Source: Nereocystis luetkeana | Lineage: Eukaryota; Sar; Phaeophyceae; Laminariales; Laminariaceae | Direction: 5' to 3' | Assembly (NCBI GenBank): GCA_031213475.1 | Contig: JARUPZ010000003.1 | Coordinates: forward strand, 12,591,580-12,655,579 | DNA length: 64,000 nt | In this document: positions 26,301-31,715 of the stretch, in pieces | How the letters are laid out: each line of letters starts with the position of its first letter | Position numbering within the stretch: position 1 is the first letter of the stretch | Made by a program: the position numbers and the translations under genes | Notes under the pieces: generated by a model | What the model saw: only the letters and a program-made list of their open reading frames with translations | Database searches by the model: none | What the model was told of the DNA's origin: nothing

Positions 26301-29300
26301 ATCTGCCTGACCAAGATCGGACAGCTCATGACCTGCCTGACCTAGAGTAGATCGATCGCAACACATAAGTGGGTGGGGACGCATTTTTTGTATCTTGCAG
26401 ATGATATCTTCTCAATCATCAAAGTAAACTTCAGATCACACAGATCGTGTCAGATCAAAACCATGTTGCAATGCTCTTACAAACCCTTGCACTGTGATGA
26501 TAGCACGGAACCCCGATATGTACACCACTACTATTATAATGCACGCTGCGGAAACATATTCAGCCAAGACCCGCTCGCCGGTCGGTCGGTCGGTTGATTG
26601 TTCCGTTGGTTGGTCGATTGGTCGATTGGTCGATCTGTTGGTTGATCGGTCGGTCGGTCGATTGCTCCGTCGATCGGTCAGTCGGTCAGTCATTCGATGG
26701 GTCTGTTGGTCGGTTGGTTGGTCTGTTGGTCGGTTGTTCGATCTGTCCGTTGGTTAGTCGGTCGGTCGGTCGGTCGGCTGGTCGGTCTGTCAATTTACAT
26801 CGACACCGCTGTCGTTTTCCTGTTTTTCGCAAACGTTTTTGCGCTGCCAGCAAATTATAGGCACGCGGTCGATTGTATCCGTTTTCCTTTTCGGCTTGTT
26901 GCCAACAACGCGAACAGTTGTGTCCGTAAATGCGCTGCTGCTCACGAGTCACCGCTTGGCTTTTCAGTCTTTTTAGGGAATAGAACTGCACTCCACGTTT
27001 CAGGGGGCATACTCCTTGGAAAAATGTGGGATACGGTAGTGGTCCCTCTGTAGTACAGGTTGAGCAGTGCCGGCTGTCCTCCCTAGTGCCTGTTAGATCG
27101 CTTGGCACAGGTGGGACCGACCAGTGTGGCAATGCGCAATGGTGCCGGTTGCCGCTGTGTATAGTGCCGATATTCTTGGCCGGCGCATAGATACCGGCAT
27201 TATAGAGGGACCATTCCTGTGGGAGGTTGACCCCGCTATGTACGTTTCGTCGGGTTTTGGTTTGACCGACCCCTCTGTGCTGTCTGTTTGCTGTATCGGC
27301 GGCGCGCAGACACGGGAGGAGATCCTGAAGGTGTCCATGGCGCAGAATAGGGTGGACGCCAGCGTGAACTTCACGGCTATCACCGCCGAGCTCGAAGGTT
27401 TCACCGGCAGCGATATCAAAGAGGTGGGCTGTGCGGAGCGTGTGTGTGTGCGTGCGTGCGTGCGTGTGTGTTTGTTGTTGTTCTTGTTGCACATGGTTGC
27501 AACTTGTGTCACATGTCGAACCGATATTCGATTCTCTCTTGGTGGCCTAGGTTTCTCGGGGAAGGCATGTTCCTGATCTGTACGATCTGTGATGGCTCAT
27601 CTGATGTGTATGATCTGTGATAGCTCATGTTTCCCAGGTGGGAGTCGTTCAACTGGCATGATCTATAGGACGTATTTCCTGGGTTGGATCTGTACTAATC
27701 CTGCACAGCATATCACAAAACGGCAGGCTAGGGTCTACATGATCTACAAGATCTATCTGGAGATTATGGACATGATCAATGTGGAGATGATCTTGATCAT
27801 CTATCTGTCTGACGTGTGAATTGTTTGTCTCGCTGGGAACCCACCCTGATGGATACCTGGGGTTTGTTACTGCCGTCAACTCCGCACCCTGGTGGTAGGC
27901 AGCCCCCCCCCCCCCCCCCCCTCCCCCCCCGAGACCCTCGGTGGGATGCCGCGGCTTCCCCGCCCCACCCAGCTCAAAAGTAGGGTATGCCCTATATTCT
28001 GTATTCTAGGCGGCACTGCACTGCTCAACAGCCCGACGCGTTTTTCTTTTTTCTTTTTTGTGTTGGCGCGTTGCCAAGGATGTAGTGCCTGCGCGCCGTG
28101 CAGGACACCTGTATACAGCACCTACGTACAAAGCCCCCCCTTCGACATTCGGACGTGTAGGGTGACGCAAGGTAGATAATCCGATGTGTCTTTTTTTTTG
28201 TGTGGAGCCGAACGAAAACCGAAAGGCCCACCACCAGCCGTTACAGCCGTTACATTTTTTAAAATCTAGATAGCCCAAAAAAGCGAAAGGCATGAGGGCC
28301 AGCGAAAGGAAATCGATGAATATGTGTATCTACTGTAGTGGTCCCTCTGCAGGGCTGGTTGGGTAGTGCCGGCTGCCCGCTTGACAGTGCCTGTGAAATT
28401 TCTTGCCACAGAGGGGTTTCACCAGCGTGGAAGGCAGTGTGCGGAGTAGATAGTGCCGGTTGCCGCGATAGTGCCGGTGTTGTTGGCTGGCGCACATCAT
28501 ACCGGCACTATATATAGAGGGGCCGTTACCGTATTCGGACGTGTGGGATGGCGCAACGTTACAACCGCGATGACTTTTTTCGTGCAGCTGGAAAATGAAA
28601 AGCAAAACAAAAAAGGCTCACCACCAGCCGTTGAAATTTTGAAGTTTAAATAGCCCCATAAAAACGAAAGGCCTATATAGCGACCATCGAGAGGAAATCG
28701 GTACGTAACCGTATTACATGTACTCCATACTCCATGTATGTATATGATACCTGGTATTTATACTAATCGTAAGAAACAGGAATGCTCGCCTATTAATAGG
28801 CTGAGCTTCTATCTTGGGGGCAAGAGTATATCACTTTGATTCAATAATACAGAGGGGTATTCTACACTGACGACTTTCGAAATTTCTGATTTTTTCTCCT
28901 TTAAAATATTCTGACTTTGCCTTTCTCAGGGCTCGTTTTCTTAGTATCGTTATAGTATTACAGTATTACGGGGGACCATAGTAAATAGGATCAAATATTG
29001 TTCGTGAAAATAGCGAAATATGTAGGTTCTTATGTGTATCGTAGGTCCTATTTAATATGGCCCCCCGTAATAGTTGTCCTGTACTGTTGGTATCTCACCG
29101 AGCCCGGGTTTTCGACGGATTTAAAATAAAAAATCCCAGGGCGCAGTATGTATTATAACCGTGTGGTATCGATGGTTCATATATACCGGTGATACTAACC
29201 GTTTTGCAACGTCCGTGTTACTATAGGTGTGCCGTGAGGCTGTTGTTCGTATCGCGCACGAGAAGGCACACGAGCTCGACAAGGCTGGCCTGGGGGGTCT

Positions 29301-31542
29301 TGGAGAAGAGATCGATCTGACTGCGCAGCTCAGGCCTGTCACGATGGACGACTTCGCCGAAGCAAGGAAAAAGGTGAGCCGGTTCCCGCAATTGGCAGGG
29401 CTGCGAGCCAAGGCATGCCTTCGCTCGGCTGGACTTGACGTCTACTACTCTGTCCCGAAAAATAGGGGGAAATTTTGATTACATGTTAATGTACCAAAGG
29501 TACTTCGTATTAGGACATAATGGCAGACGGAGGTGGCGAAGTAAGCCAGCTGTTGATTAACTGACTTAGTATCTACCGACAAGAGCAAGAGCGACAACAA
29601 CGCCAACCCCAACGAAAACAGCAACAGTGACAAGAACGCGCCAGCCAGTCAGCCAGACACGGGCGCGGAAACTCCGCATTTTTTGCTCGAGACTACAGCA
29701 GTGCCCCCCCCTCTCGTATTTTGCCGGTTGAGTAGTGCTGCCCGCTGTAAGTGCCCGTGAAATCGCTTGGCACAGGTGGGGCTTGCTTAGATCAGTGCGG
29801 CGGTGTGTGCTGAGTAGTGCCGATTGCCGCTGTAGTGCCGGTGCTTGTCGCCTGGCGCATACATGCCGGTACTGAAGAGGGACCGATAACCAGTCGGTGT
29901 CGTACAGTCGACCAAGTCACAGCCTTCATCATTTGATCGAGCGTATTGTACCTATAGCTCAAGCGAGCGTTGTCTTCCATGCCCCCCATGAGGCACCTCT
30001 TGGCTCCGTGTGTTCATGGTCTTCTATCTATCGTCCCACGTAATCACGTTTTCGCGTGGTGTTGTGTGTGTTAGGTGGTCTGATATGTTTGTTGTTATTG
30101 CTGTTGCTTTTTTTTCGCCTTTTTTGGACCTTACAAGCAAATAGTCACAGCATAGACCCTTCCTTTTTTTTTGCGATTTTTGTTTCGTTTGGTCCTGCGA
30201 AGGGGGCGGGCATGTATGCCATGCCAGCCCGTCGCTCTTACAATTAGTTCTTCGACAAGGCTCGAACAGACGTAAATGATCGTAGCGGCCCCATCAAAAG
30301 TGTTGGTCTTGATCGGGAGTGTGTGCGGTGGCGTTACGAATGACGTTCAGCGCGTTTCGGAGTAAAGAGCGATTTTAACGCAGCACGGCCGATGCCGCCG
30401 CTTCGCTCCTGCACGCGAGAGACCAACGTGCAGCCACGCTGGACGAGATATCCTCTGGGATATTTGTACGTAGTGTAAAAACAACTCGAGACACTGTTAG
30501 GGTCAGGGGTTTGTATTTTACTGTGAAGACGGTTTACTCGGACATTACCGGTAAGCCGCTATTGTAGGGCTGGCAGCTTGCACGCCTGTGCTGCTGTTGA
30601 GATATAAGTTCACTCTGTGTTTTACTCTACCCGAACCTCTGACTCAGCGACAGACAGCTACTGCGCGCTCTACTGCTGCTGCTGCAGCGCCCACTACAGC
30701 CACAACATCCGCGTCTGTCCGTTCCCGCAAGACTAAAGTGTGTTGTTGTTTCGGGCTGTGGTGCATATGTGATACCTCCAAGGCGCTTGCCGCCAAATCT
30801 GTCGGTTGACAGCGTTTTTGATCCTTGATGAACAGCTGTCGTGGAAATACGTCAAGGGCATCCGTCAAAGACAGCCGTCAAGGAATCCCCCACAGTAAAA
30901 CTAGTATATGAAGTGCAAACACAAGTTTCAGAGGGGGGGGGGGGTCCTTGATGGCTGTCCTTGACGGCTGTCCGTCAAGGGTAAGAGTGACGTCAACCGA
31001 CTTGATTTTTTATGACGGCGCTCTTAACCCTTGACGGACAGCCGTCGAGGAAATACCCACACTAACACTAGTATATGAAGTCCGAAGAGGTCTTGACGGG
31101 ACCAAAAATAGACCCGTCAACGGATACGTTTTGCCTTATCCCCCACACGACGGCAGCTTGCATGTCCTCCTTTTCGCTGTTTCCCCTCGCGTTACTTTGT
31201 GGTGCCGCGTCATCGTTGTGTAAAAACGTGAACGTGTGTTTTGTTGCTTATCCTCGCTGCGATATGATTGAAATATGCATTCATCGCACCTCCCATTTCC
31301 CCACGTGATGGCGACCCCCGTATTTTTGTTTTTACCGCCGTCTCTTGCTGCTACGCCTCGCGTTGCTTGCGATGCGACCGCGTTTGTTTTTCGTTTGCCT
31401 CCGTCGTGCTCCCCAGTTGACCGCTAGCGTTAGCGAGAAGGGGAGAGAGTTGTCGAGGGTGTGGGAGTGGAACGAGGAATACGGAGAGGTGAAGAAGAAG
31501 AGACCGGAGGCGTCGGCCCACCATCTCTCGATGTATCTGTGA
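476..31542 (+). CDS. Large AAA-ATPase gene (plant At4g02480-like, Msp1/ATAD1-type AAA domain), 24 exons
   Basis: Joining the 24 exons listed separately gives one protein of about 1,300 residues, close to the roughly 1,250 usual for the large plant AAA-ATPases of this type. The C-terminal catalytic module is intact: GPPGTGKT (Walker A, split by an intron after GPPG), VIFIDEVDS (Walker B, split after DE), the sensor-1 region [19 protein letters not shown] (arginine-finger segment), and a short C-terminal tail containing WNEEYGE, which resembles the WNELYGEGG tail of the plant proteins as I remember it. Upstream lie a second, degenerate AAA-like region (exons 5-9) without a P-loop and long Gly/Pro/Ser-rich linkers (exons 10-14). 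The family hydrolyses ATP to remodel or extract proteins; the substrate and compartment are not evident here, and no membrane segment is visible. Twenty-two of 23 junctions keep frame exactly; exon 5 has one internal frame change. The true start codon may lie upstream of position 1. Confidence 0.87.
901..1011. mobile_element. Foldback element, family A (GGGGGACCATAG ends)
   Basis: Starts attacggggg and ends tatttactatggtccccc, with a middle of gttagtaaaa, gaaatatata and gtttttgttt. This family is about 107-115 bp long, ends in complementary ATTACGGGGGACCATAG / CTATGGTCCCCCGTAAT and has no coding capacity, as expected of a MITE. Confidence 0.8.
1178..1400. repeat. Dispersed repeat, family G (ends ...TTTTTCAGCGCTCGAT / GAGTAGCGCTGAAAA)
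   Basis: gtttttcagcgctcgattaa, accgaacaacattaagttgt, ggaaatatctggtcg and gagcacccttaccgtcgttg recur in order at 20,455-20,790 and partly at 10,083-10,210. Ends are roughly complementary. Confidence 0.7.
1949..2114 (+). CDS. AAA-ATPase exon 2 (acidic Ser/Asp/Glu region)
   Basis: The acceptor is acacag|GAC. The exon reads [17 protein letters not shown] and continues with [17 protein letters not shown], ending at phase 1 before gtgagc. It is a strongly acidic, probably disordered region rich in casein-kinase-2-like sites. The following intron (2115-2817) is pyrimidine-rich and has no other recognisable content. Confidence 0.75.
2818..3020 (+). CDS. AAA-ATPase exon 3 (acidic to Gly/Ser-rich)
   Basis: The phase-1 join completes an Asp codon. 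The exon starts [16 protein letters not shown] and ends [15 protein letters not shown] before gtgagc in phase 0. The short intron after it (3021-3297) contains a C run at about 3050 and a GGGTGGGT-type array at 3115-3180. Confidence 0.8.
3298..3447 (+). CDS. AAA-ATPase exon 4 (Pro-rich; 3' border uncertain)
   Basis: The acceptor tttatag|CCA gives [18 protein letters not shown] in the expected phase and continues to [12 protein letters not shown]. The donor is not certain: GT dinucleotides at 3426 and 3448 both work locally, and only the second keeps phase 0 with exon 5. A later acceptor at 3336-3338 would also keep frame. Confidence 0.5.
3470..3775 (+). repeat. GATCCC/CCGATC hexamer array in intron 4
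   Basis: Short degenerate units such as cccgatcccgatccctaatc fill most of this intron. The array flanks a decayed copy of the exon 5 start (3626-3684). Confidence 0.85.
3626..3684 (+). pseudogene. Partial duplicate of the intron 4/exon 5 boundary
   Basis: This stretch matches 3781-3840 closely, including atggtatag|GTTAT and the CTGTCCCG that opens exon 5. Read from its AG, it gives VIPPLSRS, against VILPLSRS in the real exon. It then runs directly into the GATCCC array. It can act as a decoy acceptor but lacks the rest of the exon. Confidence 0.7.
3820..4183 (+). CDS. AAA-ATPase exon 5 (helical region, Gly-rich run, start of degenerate AAA region)
   Basis: The exon starts [20 protein letters not shown], runs through polySer and polyGly, and ends with [14 protein letters not shown] then RDSLLQ before gtaggt. 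The two ends are in different frames (364 nt, one base more than a multiple of 3). The change must fall near the run of 14 G at 4063-4076, so a length error, polymorphism or tiny undetected intron is likely. The second half should match the segment upstream of the first AAA-like domain in plant homologues. Intron 5 (4184-4685) has no repeat of note apart from a pyrimidine tract. Confidence 0.75.
4686..4802 (+). CDS. AAA-ATPase exon 6 (degenerate AAA region)
   Basis: The exon encodes 39 codons, [16 protein letters not shown] to APEATHSMQ, in phase 0 on both sides and ends in CAG|gtcagt. In plant homologues this position carries the segment just before and at the first P-loop-like sequence; no Walker A is present here. 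Intron 6 (4803-5640) starts with CG and CT microsatellites (4837-4920) and contains a fragment of the CACACCTCGGACAGAT family (5437-5577). Confidence 0.85.
5641..5715 (+). CDS. AAA-ATPase exon 7
   Basis: Twenty-five codons, [20 protein letters not shown], follow gttgcag and end at GCG|gtgagg in phase 0. The pattern resembles the ALAKxxGAKLLxxD strand after the first P-loop-like site in plant relatives. Intron 7 (5716-7587) holds GGTTGGTT-type arrays, a complete 252-bp foldback element (6103-6354), a duplicated 53-bp segment (6754-6860) and a 33-C run at 7371-7403. Confidence 0.85.
6103..6354. mobile_element. Foldback element, family E (CACACCTYGGACAGAT ends)
   Basis: A 252-bp copy starts cacaccttggacacgtag and ends gatctgtccgacgtgtg. 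The interior is made of GATCTA/TAGATC words and the phrase agttcctcacctgccgtt. It lies in AAA-ATPase intron 7. Confidence 0.85.
6754..6897. mobile_element. Foldback element, family B (ACCACTCTG...CAGAGTGGT type), with 53-bp duplicated end
   Basis: Two tandem copies of the left part (accaggtacccctctgatcc and on to ggatggtttaatcattaat) are followed by one right part, ctccttatatttcgggtcga. Family B is recognised by an outer ACCACTCTG and inner AAATATAAGGACCG facing their complements about 85 bp away. Confidence 0.7.
7588..7751 (+). CDS. AAA-ATPase exon 8
   Basis: The exon reads [20 protein letters not shown] and then [18 protein letters not shown], ending at phase 2 before gtgagg. PFVVFLMD fits a Walker-B-like strand of the degenerate first domain, with only one acidic residue. 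Intron 8 (7752-8388) is dominated by a TAGGG array. Confidence 0.88.
7800..8255 (+). repeat. (TAGGG)n pentamer array
   Basis: About 450 bp of degenerate gtaggg units on the + strand lie inside intron 8. The complementary pentamer (ACCCT) dominates intron 17, at 22,020-22,420. Confidence 0.9.
8389..8521 (+). CDS. AAA-ATPase exon 9 (end of degenerate AAA region)
   Basis: The split Arg codon is completed by the first base. The exon continues [20 protein letters not shown], matching the sensor-1 strand position of the degenerate domain, and ends PQQ|gtgaga. Intron 9 (8522-9706) carries two minisatellites. Confidence 0.87.
8690..9015 (+). repeat. Minisatellite, units of about 70-80 bp
   Basis: Three to four units share gcgagagttgtacaaaacac and cgacttttgctcgcatgttt, separated by gatctgtata. 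The array shares GATCTGTA words with the CACACCTCGGACAGAT foldback family. Confidence 0.8.
9300..9690 (+). repeat. Minisatellite, roughly 38-bp unit
   Basis: About ten units are built around atcacccagtgtgata followed by a gtactattacgggtgtgtta-like half. An inverted copy of the core lies at 9123-9145. The array ends just before the exon 10 acceptor. Confidence 0.9.
9707..9790 (+). CDS. AAA-ATPase exon 10 (Gly/Pro linker)
   Basis: Twenty-eight codons, [20 protein letters not shown] to RPTQ, in phase 0 and ending CAG|gtaata. Intron 10 (9791-10895) contains a copy of the pseudo-palindromic 10083-10210 repeat and a foldback element at 10,558-10,664. Confidence 0.85.
10558..10664. mobile_element. 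Foldback element, family A
   Basis: Complete 107-bp copy with both attacgggggaccatag and ctatggtcccccgtaat ends, in AAA-ATPase intron 10. Confidence 0.9.
10896..11090 (+). CDS. AAA-ATPase exon 11 (RGG-like Gly/Arg-rich linker)
   Basis: Sixty-five codons begin [15 protein letters not shown], pass through [17 protein letters not shown] and end MLEQ|gtacgg. The RGG-rich segment is typical of nucleic-acid-binding or disordered linkers; the plant counterparts do not show this as far as I recall. Intron 11 (11,091-12,697) carries several foldback copies between 11,396 and 11,970. Confidence 0.85.
11396..11510. mobile_element. Foldback element, family A (opposite orientation)
   Basis: Full copy. 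Its interior is the reverse complement of the 10,558 copy (aaaaacctaccaggg on the + strand). Confidence 0.9.
11630..11975. mobile_element. Cluster of partial and nested family A copies
   Basis: A full copy lies at 11,798-11,904. Around it, half-copies lacking one end repeat gttagtacaaataggga and gtttttgtgtgtaccgtagg. The arrangement suggests recombination or self-insertion among copies. Confidence 0.8.
12430..12510. repeat. Dispersed repeat, family F (GTCTCGAAAGGGATGCGTGGTC type)
   Basis: ctcctgtctcgaaaataatg and gcgtggtcaataattaaatg and gcaagcgacaaaggagta. Other copies: 15,870-15,935, 18,188-18,310 (reverse), 32,030-32,110 (reverse) and 56,250-56,320. Most copies sit beside a C or G homopolymer. 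Confidence 0.75.
12590..12660. repeat. Dispersed repeat 'catgcatgagatcgagtacatctctcc'
   Basis: tacgactacggccatgcatg and agatcgagtacatctctcc recur in reverse at 59,850-59,905 and in part at 21,237-21,285. It ends about 40 bp before exon 12, so it may touch the branch-point region of that intron. Confidence 0.7.
12698..13015 (+). CDS. AAA-ATPase exon 12 (linker with conserved helix)
   Basis: The exon encodes [20 protein letters not shown], then an Asn/Gly/Asp-rich stretch, then [20 protein letters not shown] and DATQ|gtggga. Length is exactly 106 codons in phase 0. Intron 12 (13,016-14,510) is made of GGTTGGTT and GGGTT arrays, a foldback copy at 13,081-13,166 and a tandem duplication. Confidence 0.85.
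13081..13166. mobile_element. Foldback element, family B
   Basis: aaatataaggaccgcttggt faces aaacggcctttatattcccg, with ends tggtactact and cagtggtatt. It lies in AAA-ATPase intron 12. Confidence 0.75.
13599..14208 (+). repeat. GGGTT/GGGGTT array with internal tandem duplication
   Basis: Two units of about 365 and 245 bp each open with the phrase ttccaaccaagacgattgag and continue into hundreds of bases of gggttgggg. The + strand is extremely G-rich and could form quadruplexes. Confidence 0.9.
14511..14739 (+). CDS. AAA-ATPase exon 13 (Gly-rich linker)
   Basis: A C-run acceptor (ccccccatag) precedes [17 protein letters not shown]. The exon passes through polyGly and ends [13 protein letters not shown] with phase 1 before gtgtgt. 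Intron 13 (14,740-15,972) holds the GTCAAGGACAGCC repeat cluster (about 15,040-15,300) and the 120-bp tandem duplication (15,506-15,745). Confidence 0.82.
15040..15300 (+). repeat. CCGTCAAGGACAG repeat cluster
   Basis: Several copies of ccgtcaaggacagccgtcaa lie here. A second cluster with the same word on both strands lies at 30,840-31,070. The copies end near accggtaccactctg, the end of the ACCACTCTG foldback family. Confidence 0.75.
15326..15410. mobile_element. Foldback element, family B (diverged)
   Basis: gtaccactctgatcggaagt and aggaccgtttggtttttatg face ccaacggccctcaagttttc. Confidence 0.55.
15471..15553. mobile_element. Foldback element, family B
   Basis: accactctgtcccataatat faces gtgtatttagggacagagtg. 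Its right half is part of the 120-bp tandem duplication. Confidence 0.8.
15506..15745 (+). repeat. 120-bp tandem duplication
   Basis: Units 15,506-15,625 and 15,626-15,745 differ at one visible position (cgtacgtcca against cgtacatcca). The unit contains the right terminus of an ACCACTCTG foldback element (gggacagagtggtac). Confidence 0.95.
15973..16238 (+). CDS. AAA-ATPase exon 14 (polyGly linker then conserved region)
   Basis: The phase-1 join gives [14 protein letters not shown], followed by a long polyGly run and [20 protein letters not shown], ending NPPQ|gtgaat. The last 25 residues look structured. Intron 14 (16,239-17,417) is T-rich near its 5' end, with two fragments of the ACCACTCTG family near 16,565 and 16,670. 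Confidence 0.85.
17418..17495 (+). CDS. AAA-ATPase exon 15
   Basis: Twenty-six codons, [20 protein letters not shown] to NKQ|gttagg, phase 0. The following intron (17,496-20,101) is the longest of this gene: a CTCA tetramer array, a foldback element at 18,033-18,114, a CTG run, a foldback element at 19,024-19,137 and a TTAGGG patch. Confidence 0.88.
17526..17708 (+). repeat. (CTCA)n tetranucleotide array
   Basis: Nearly continuous actcactcactc units with a few interruptions (gctc, acac). Confidence 0.95.
17921..17970. mobile_element. Foldback element, family C (core only)
   Basis: cagccccgtttcggggacac and gccgttttggggactcgcc remain; both termini are lost. Confidence 0.55.
18033..18114. mobile_element. 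Foldback element, family B
   Basis: accactctgtccctaaatgt faces cctttatttagggacaaagt and ggt. This is the cleanest copy of the family in the window. Confidence 0.88.
18801..18846 (+). repeat. (CTG)15 trinucleotide run in intron 15
   Basis: Uninterrupted ctg units, preceded by gccg and followed by caagatc. It lies in an intron, so the poly-Leu or poly-Gln readings are not genes. Confidence 0.95.
19024..19137. mobile_element. Foldback element, family A
   Basis: Full copy in AAA-ATPase intron 15, ends attacgggggaccatag and ctatggcccccggtaat. Confidence 0.9.
19671..19692 (+). repeat. Telomere-like TTAGGG patch
   Basis: Three consecutive gttaggg units followed by a degenerate fourth (gttagag). 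TTAGGG is the telomere repeat of many stramenopiles, so this may be an interstitial patch. Confidence 0.6.
20102..20242 (+). CDS. AAA-ATPase exon 16
   Basis: Forty-seven codons, [20 protein letters not shown] to FKAELSK|gtaggg, phase 0. It probably corresponds to the helical region before the catalytic AAA domain. Intron 16 (20,243-21,756) holds a copy of the 1178-type repeat (20,455-20,790), a foldback at 20,820-20,916 and a tgtactcgat...ctcatgcatgg fragment at 21,237-21,285. Confidence 0.88.
20455..20790. repeat. Dispersed repeat, family G (interrupted by TA array)
   Basis: Matches 1178-1400 in order, with a (TA)n run at 20,620-20,641 and a second copy of the agcatcctgtaaccgacgtc end segment inserted. 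Confidence 0.7.
20820..20916. mobile_element. Foldback element, family C (TTTAGGACTGCAGTCCCGTTTTGGGGAC)
   Basis: Ends taacccatttaggactgcag and gggactgcggtgctaaacgg. The whole unit is a hairpin of about 97 bp. Confidence 0.85.
21757..21954 (+). CDS. AAA-ATPase exon 17
   Basis: Sixty-six codons, [19 protein letters not shown] to [10 protein letters not shown]|gtgggt, phase 0. The segment [16 protein letters not shown] lies just before the catalytic domain. Intron 17 (21,955-22,451) is almost wholly a CCCTA/CACCCTACC array. Confidence 0.88.
22020..22420 (+). repeat. (ACCCT)n pentamer array
   Basis: About 400 bp of taccctaccc and cgacacctac units. This is the complement of the TAGGG array in intron 8. 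Confidence 0.9.
22452..22653 (+). CDS. AAA-ATPase exon 18 (AAA domain N-terminus and first half of Walker A)
   Basis: The exon reads [19 protein letters not shown], then [20 protein letters not shown], and ends [10 protein letters not shown] with a phase-1 break inside the P-loop. V(T/S)(Y/F)DxIGGL is the usual opening of AAA domains. Intron 18 (22,654-23,594) contains a decayed copy of the next exon's start. Confidence 0.95.
23200..23240 (+). pseudogene. Decayed duplicate of the exon 19 start (Walker A)
   Basis: cggcag|gcacgggcgagacgatgc closely matches the real acceptor and exon start at 23,591-23,615. Read in the exon 19 phase, it gives GTGETMPVN and then a stop: the Walker A lysine codon is changed to glutamate and the frame closes after nine residues. 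It looks like a small tandem duplication that has decayed. Confidence 0.65.
23322..23405 (+). repeat. GTT/GTG trinucleotide array
   Basis: Runs of gttgttgttg and gtggtggtgg inside intron 18, between the decoy and the real exon 19. Confidence 0.9.
23595..23767 (+). CDS. AAA-ATPase exon 19 (Walker A completion to Walker B)
   Basis: The exon completes GTGKT and continues [20 protein letters not shown], then [15 protein letters not shown], and ends CVIFIDE. All catalytic residues are as expected for an active ATPase: Lys of GKT and the Asp-Glu of Walker B. WLGESEK is the usual pore-loop-following segment. Intron 19 (23,768-24,431) is a degenerate repeat rich in gagccgcggt and aaaacgcggc. Confidence 0.96.
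23880..24295 (+). repeat. Degenerate tandem repeat 'gagccgcggt...aaaacgcggc'
   Basis: About nine units of 40-50 bp share tcttgagccgcggt and acaaaacgcggc, with many substitutions. Confidence 0.75.
24432..24515 (+). CDS. AAA-ATPase exon 20
   Basis: Twenty-eight codons, [20 protein letters not shown] to TLMQ|gtgcgt. The exon completes [11 protein letters not shown] and the helix that carries the [13 protein letters not shown] motif (compare HExxRxxKxxFM in relatives). Intron 20 (24,516-25,930) includes the gtacccgggtatatactg minisatellite and a foldback element at 25,605-25,788. Confidence 0.95.
24795..25035 (+). repeat. Minisatellite, about 28-bp 'acccgggtatatactgtgag' unit
   Basis: Seven or so units, then a tail tacccgactaaatacaccct. 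The same tail words, including gagtatgaccacaacaacca, recur at 32,214-32,320, so this is a dispersed element with an internal expansion. Confidence 0.85.
25605..25788 (-). mobile_element. Dispersed element, family D (AGTGGTCCCTCT ends)
   Basis: Reverse-oriented copy in AAA-ATPase intron 20: agtgatccctttatgatgcc to cactttagaggggccactgc. Family D is about 175-190 bp, with repeated internal gtgccggttgccgctgtagt phrases and complementary ends. Confidence 0.8.
25931..26062 (+). CDS. AAA-ATPase exon 21 (sensor 1 and arginine fingers)
   Basis: Forty-four codons begin [20 protein letters not shown] and end [12 protein letters not shown]|gtgtgg. The sensor-1 Asn (STNRP) and the two Arg of LRRLPRR are present. 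Intron 21 (26,063-27,309) holds a 'catgatcggcctgacctaga' minisatellite, a GGTCGGTC array and the start of a foldback element. Confidence 0.96.
26105..26350 (+). repeat. Minisatellite 'ggtcatgatcggcctgacct'
   Basis: Eight or so units of about 28-37 bp, alternating catgatc, gcctgacctaga and tcggacag. Confidence 0.9.
26575..26800 (+). repeat. GGTCGGTC/GGTTGGTC tetramer array
   Basis: Degenerate gtcggtcggtcgattg units in intron 21. Open frames across it are low-complexity by-products. Confidence 0.9.
27037..27214 (+). mobile_element. Dispersed element, family D
   Basis: agtggtccctctgtagtaca to ccggcattatagagggacca, with the core cgcttggcacaggtgggac. It ends 95 bp before exon 22. Confidence 0.85.
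27310..27423 (+). CDS. AAA-ATPase exon 22 (AAA lid)
   Basis: Thirty-eight codons, [20 protein letters not shown] to TGSDIKE|gtgggc. The GFTGSDIKE motif is the AAA lid signature (GYSGSDL in relatives). Intron 22 (27,424-29,226) contains three foldback copies: 27,570-27,818, 28,336-28,525 and 28,965-29,071. Confidence 0.95.
27570..27818. mobile_element. Foldback element, family E
   Basis: The right end, atctatctgtctgacgtgtg, and many gatctgt and catgatctac words are present; the left end is unclear. Confidence 0.65.
28336..28525 (+). mobile_element. Dispersed element, family D
   Basis: agtggtccctctgcagggct to ctatatatagaggggccg, in intron 22. Confidence 0.85.
28965..29071. mobile_element. Foldback element, family A
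   Basis: Full 107-bp copy in intron 22, preceded by cagt and followed by agttg. Confidence 0.9.
29227..29373 (+). CDS. AAA-ATPase exon 23 (C-terminal lid helix)
   Basis: Forty-nine codons begin [20 protein letters not shown] and end [14 protein letters not shown]|gtgagc. [11 protein letters not shown] is the standard final AAA helix. Intron 23 (29,374-31,416) has a foldback at 29,697-29,885 and the GTCAAGGACAG cluster at 30,840-31,070; the rest has no recognisable content. Confidence 0.95.
29697..29885 (+). mobile_element. Dispersed element, family D
   Basis: agcagtgcccccccctctcg to ggtactgaagagggaccgat, in intron 23. Confidence 0.8.
31417..31542 (+). CDS. AAA-ATPase exon 24 (C-terminus and stop)
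   Basis: The acceptor ccccag is followed by [20 protein letters not shown], then [16 protein letters not shown], ending LSMYL and TGA. The WNEEYGE...LSMYL tail parallels the WNELYGE...LSYFM end of plant relatives, which supports both the family call and this stop. Confidence 0.92.
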   Translation: MTASVSEKGRELSRVWEWNEEYGEVKKKRPEASAHHLSMYL

Positions 31543-31715
31543 TTAACTGCGTATACGTAGGAGTACCCTTTTTTGTTGTGTTTTTCGAGGCGGCTCAGAG
31601 AGAAGTTCGGTTCGGACGGGTGGCTATCTCGACTGCGATGCTGTGAATCCGTGCTACAAAGTGTATTACGTTGTTTTTGTAGACTCCGGTAAGGCCACAG
31701 GGCAGAACGTGACAG
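31543..31715. other. Region just downstream of the AAA-ATPase stop
   Basis: No further exon is seen. This should contain the 3' UTR and polyadenylation site, but no AATAAA signal is evident. Confidence 0.4.
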
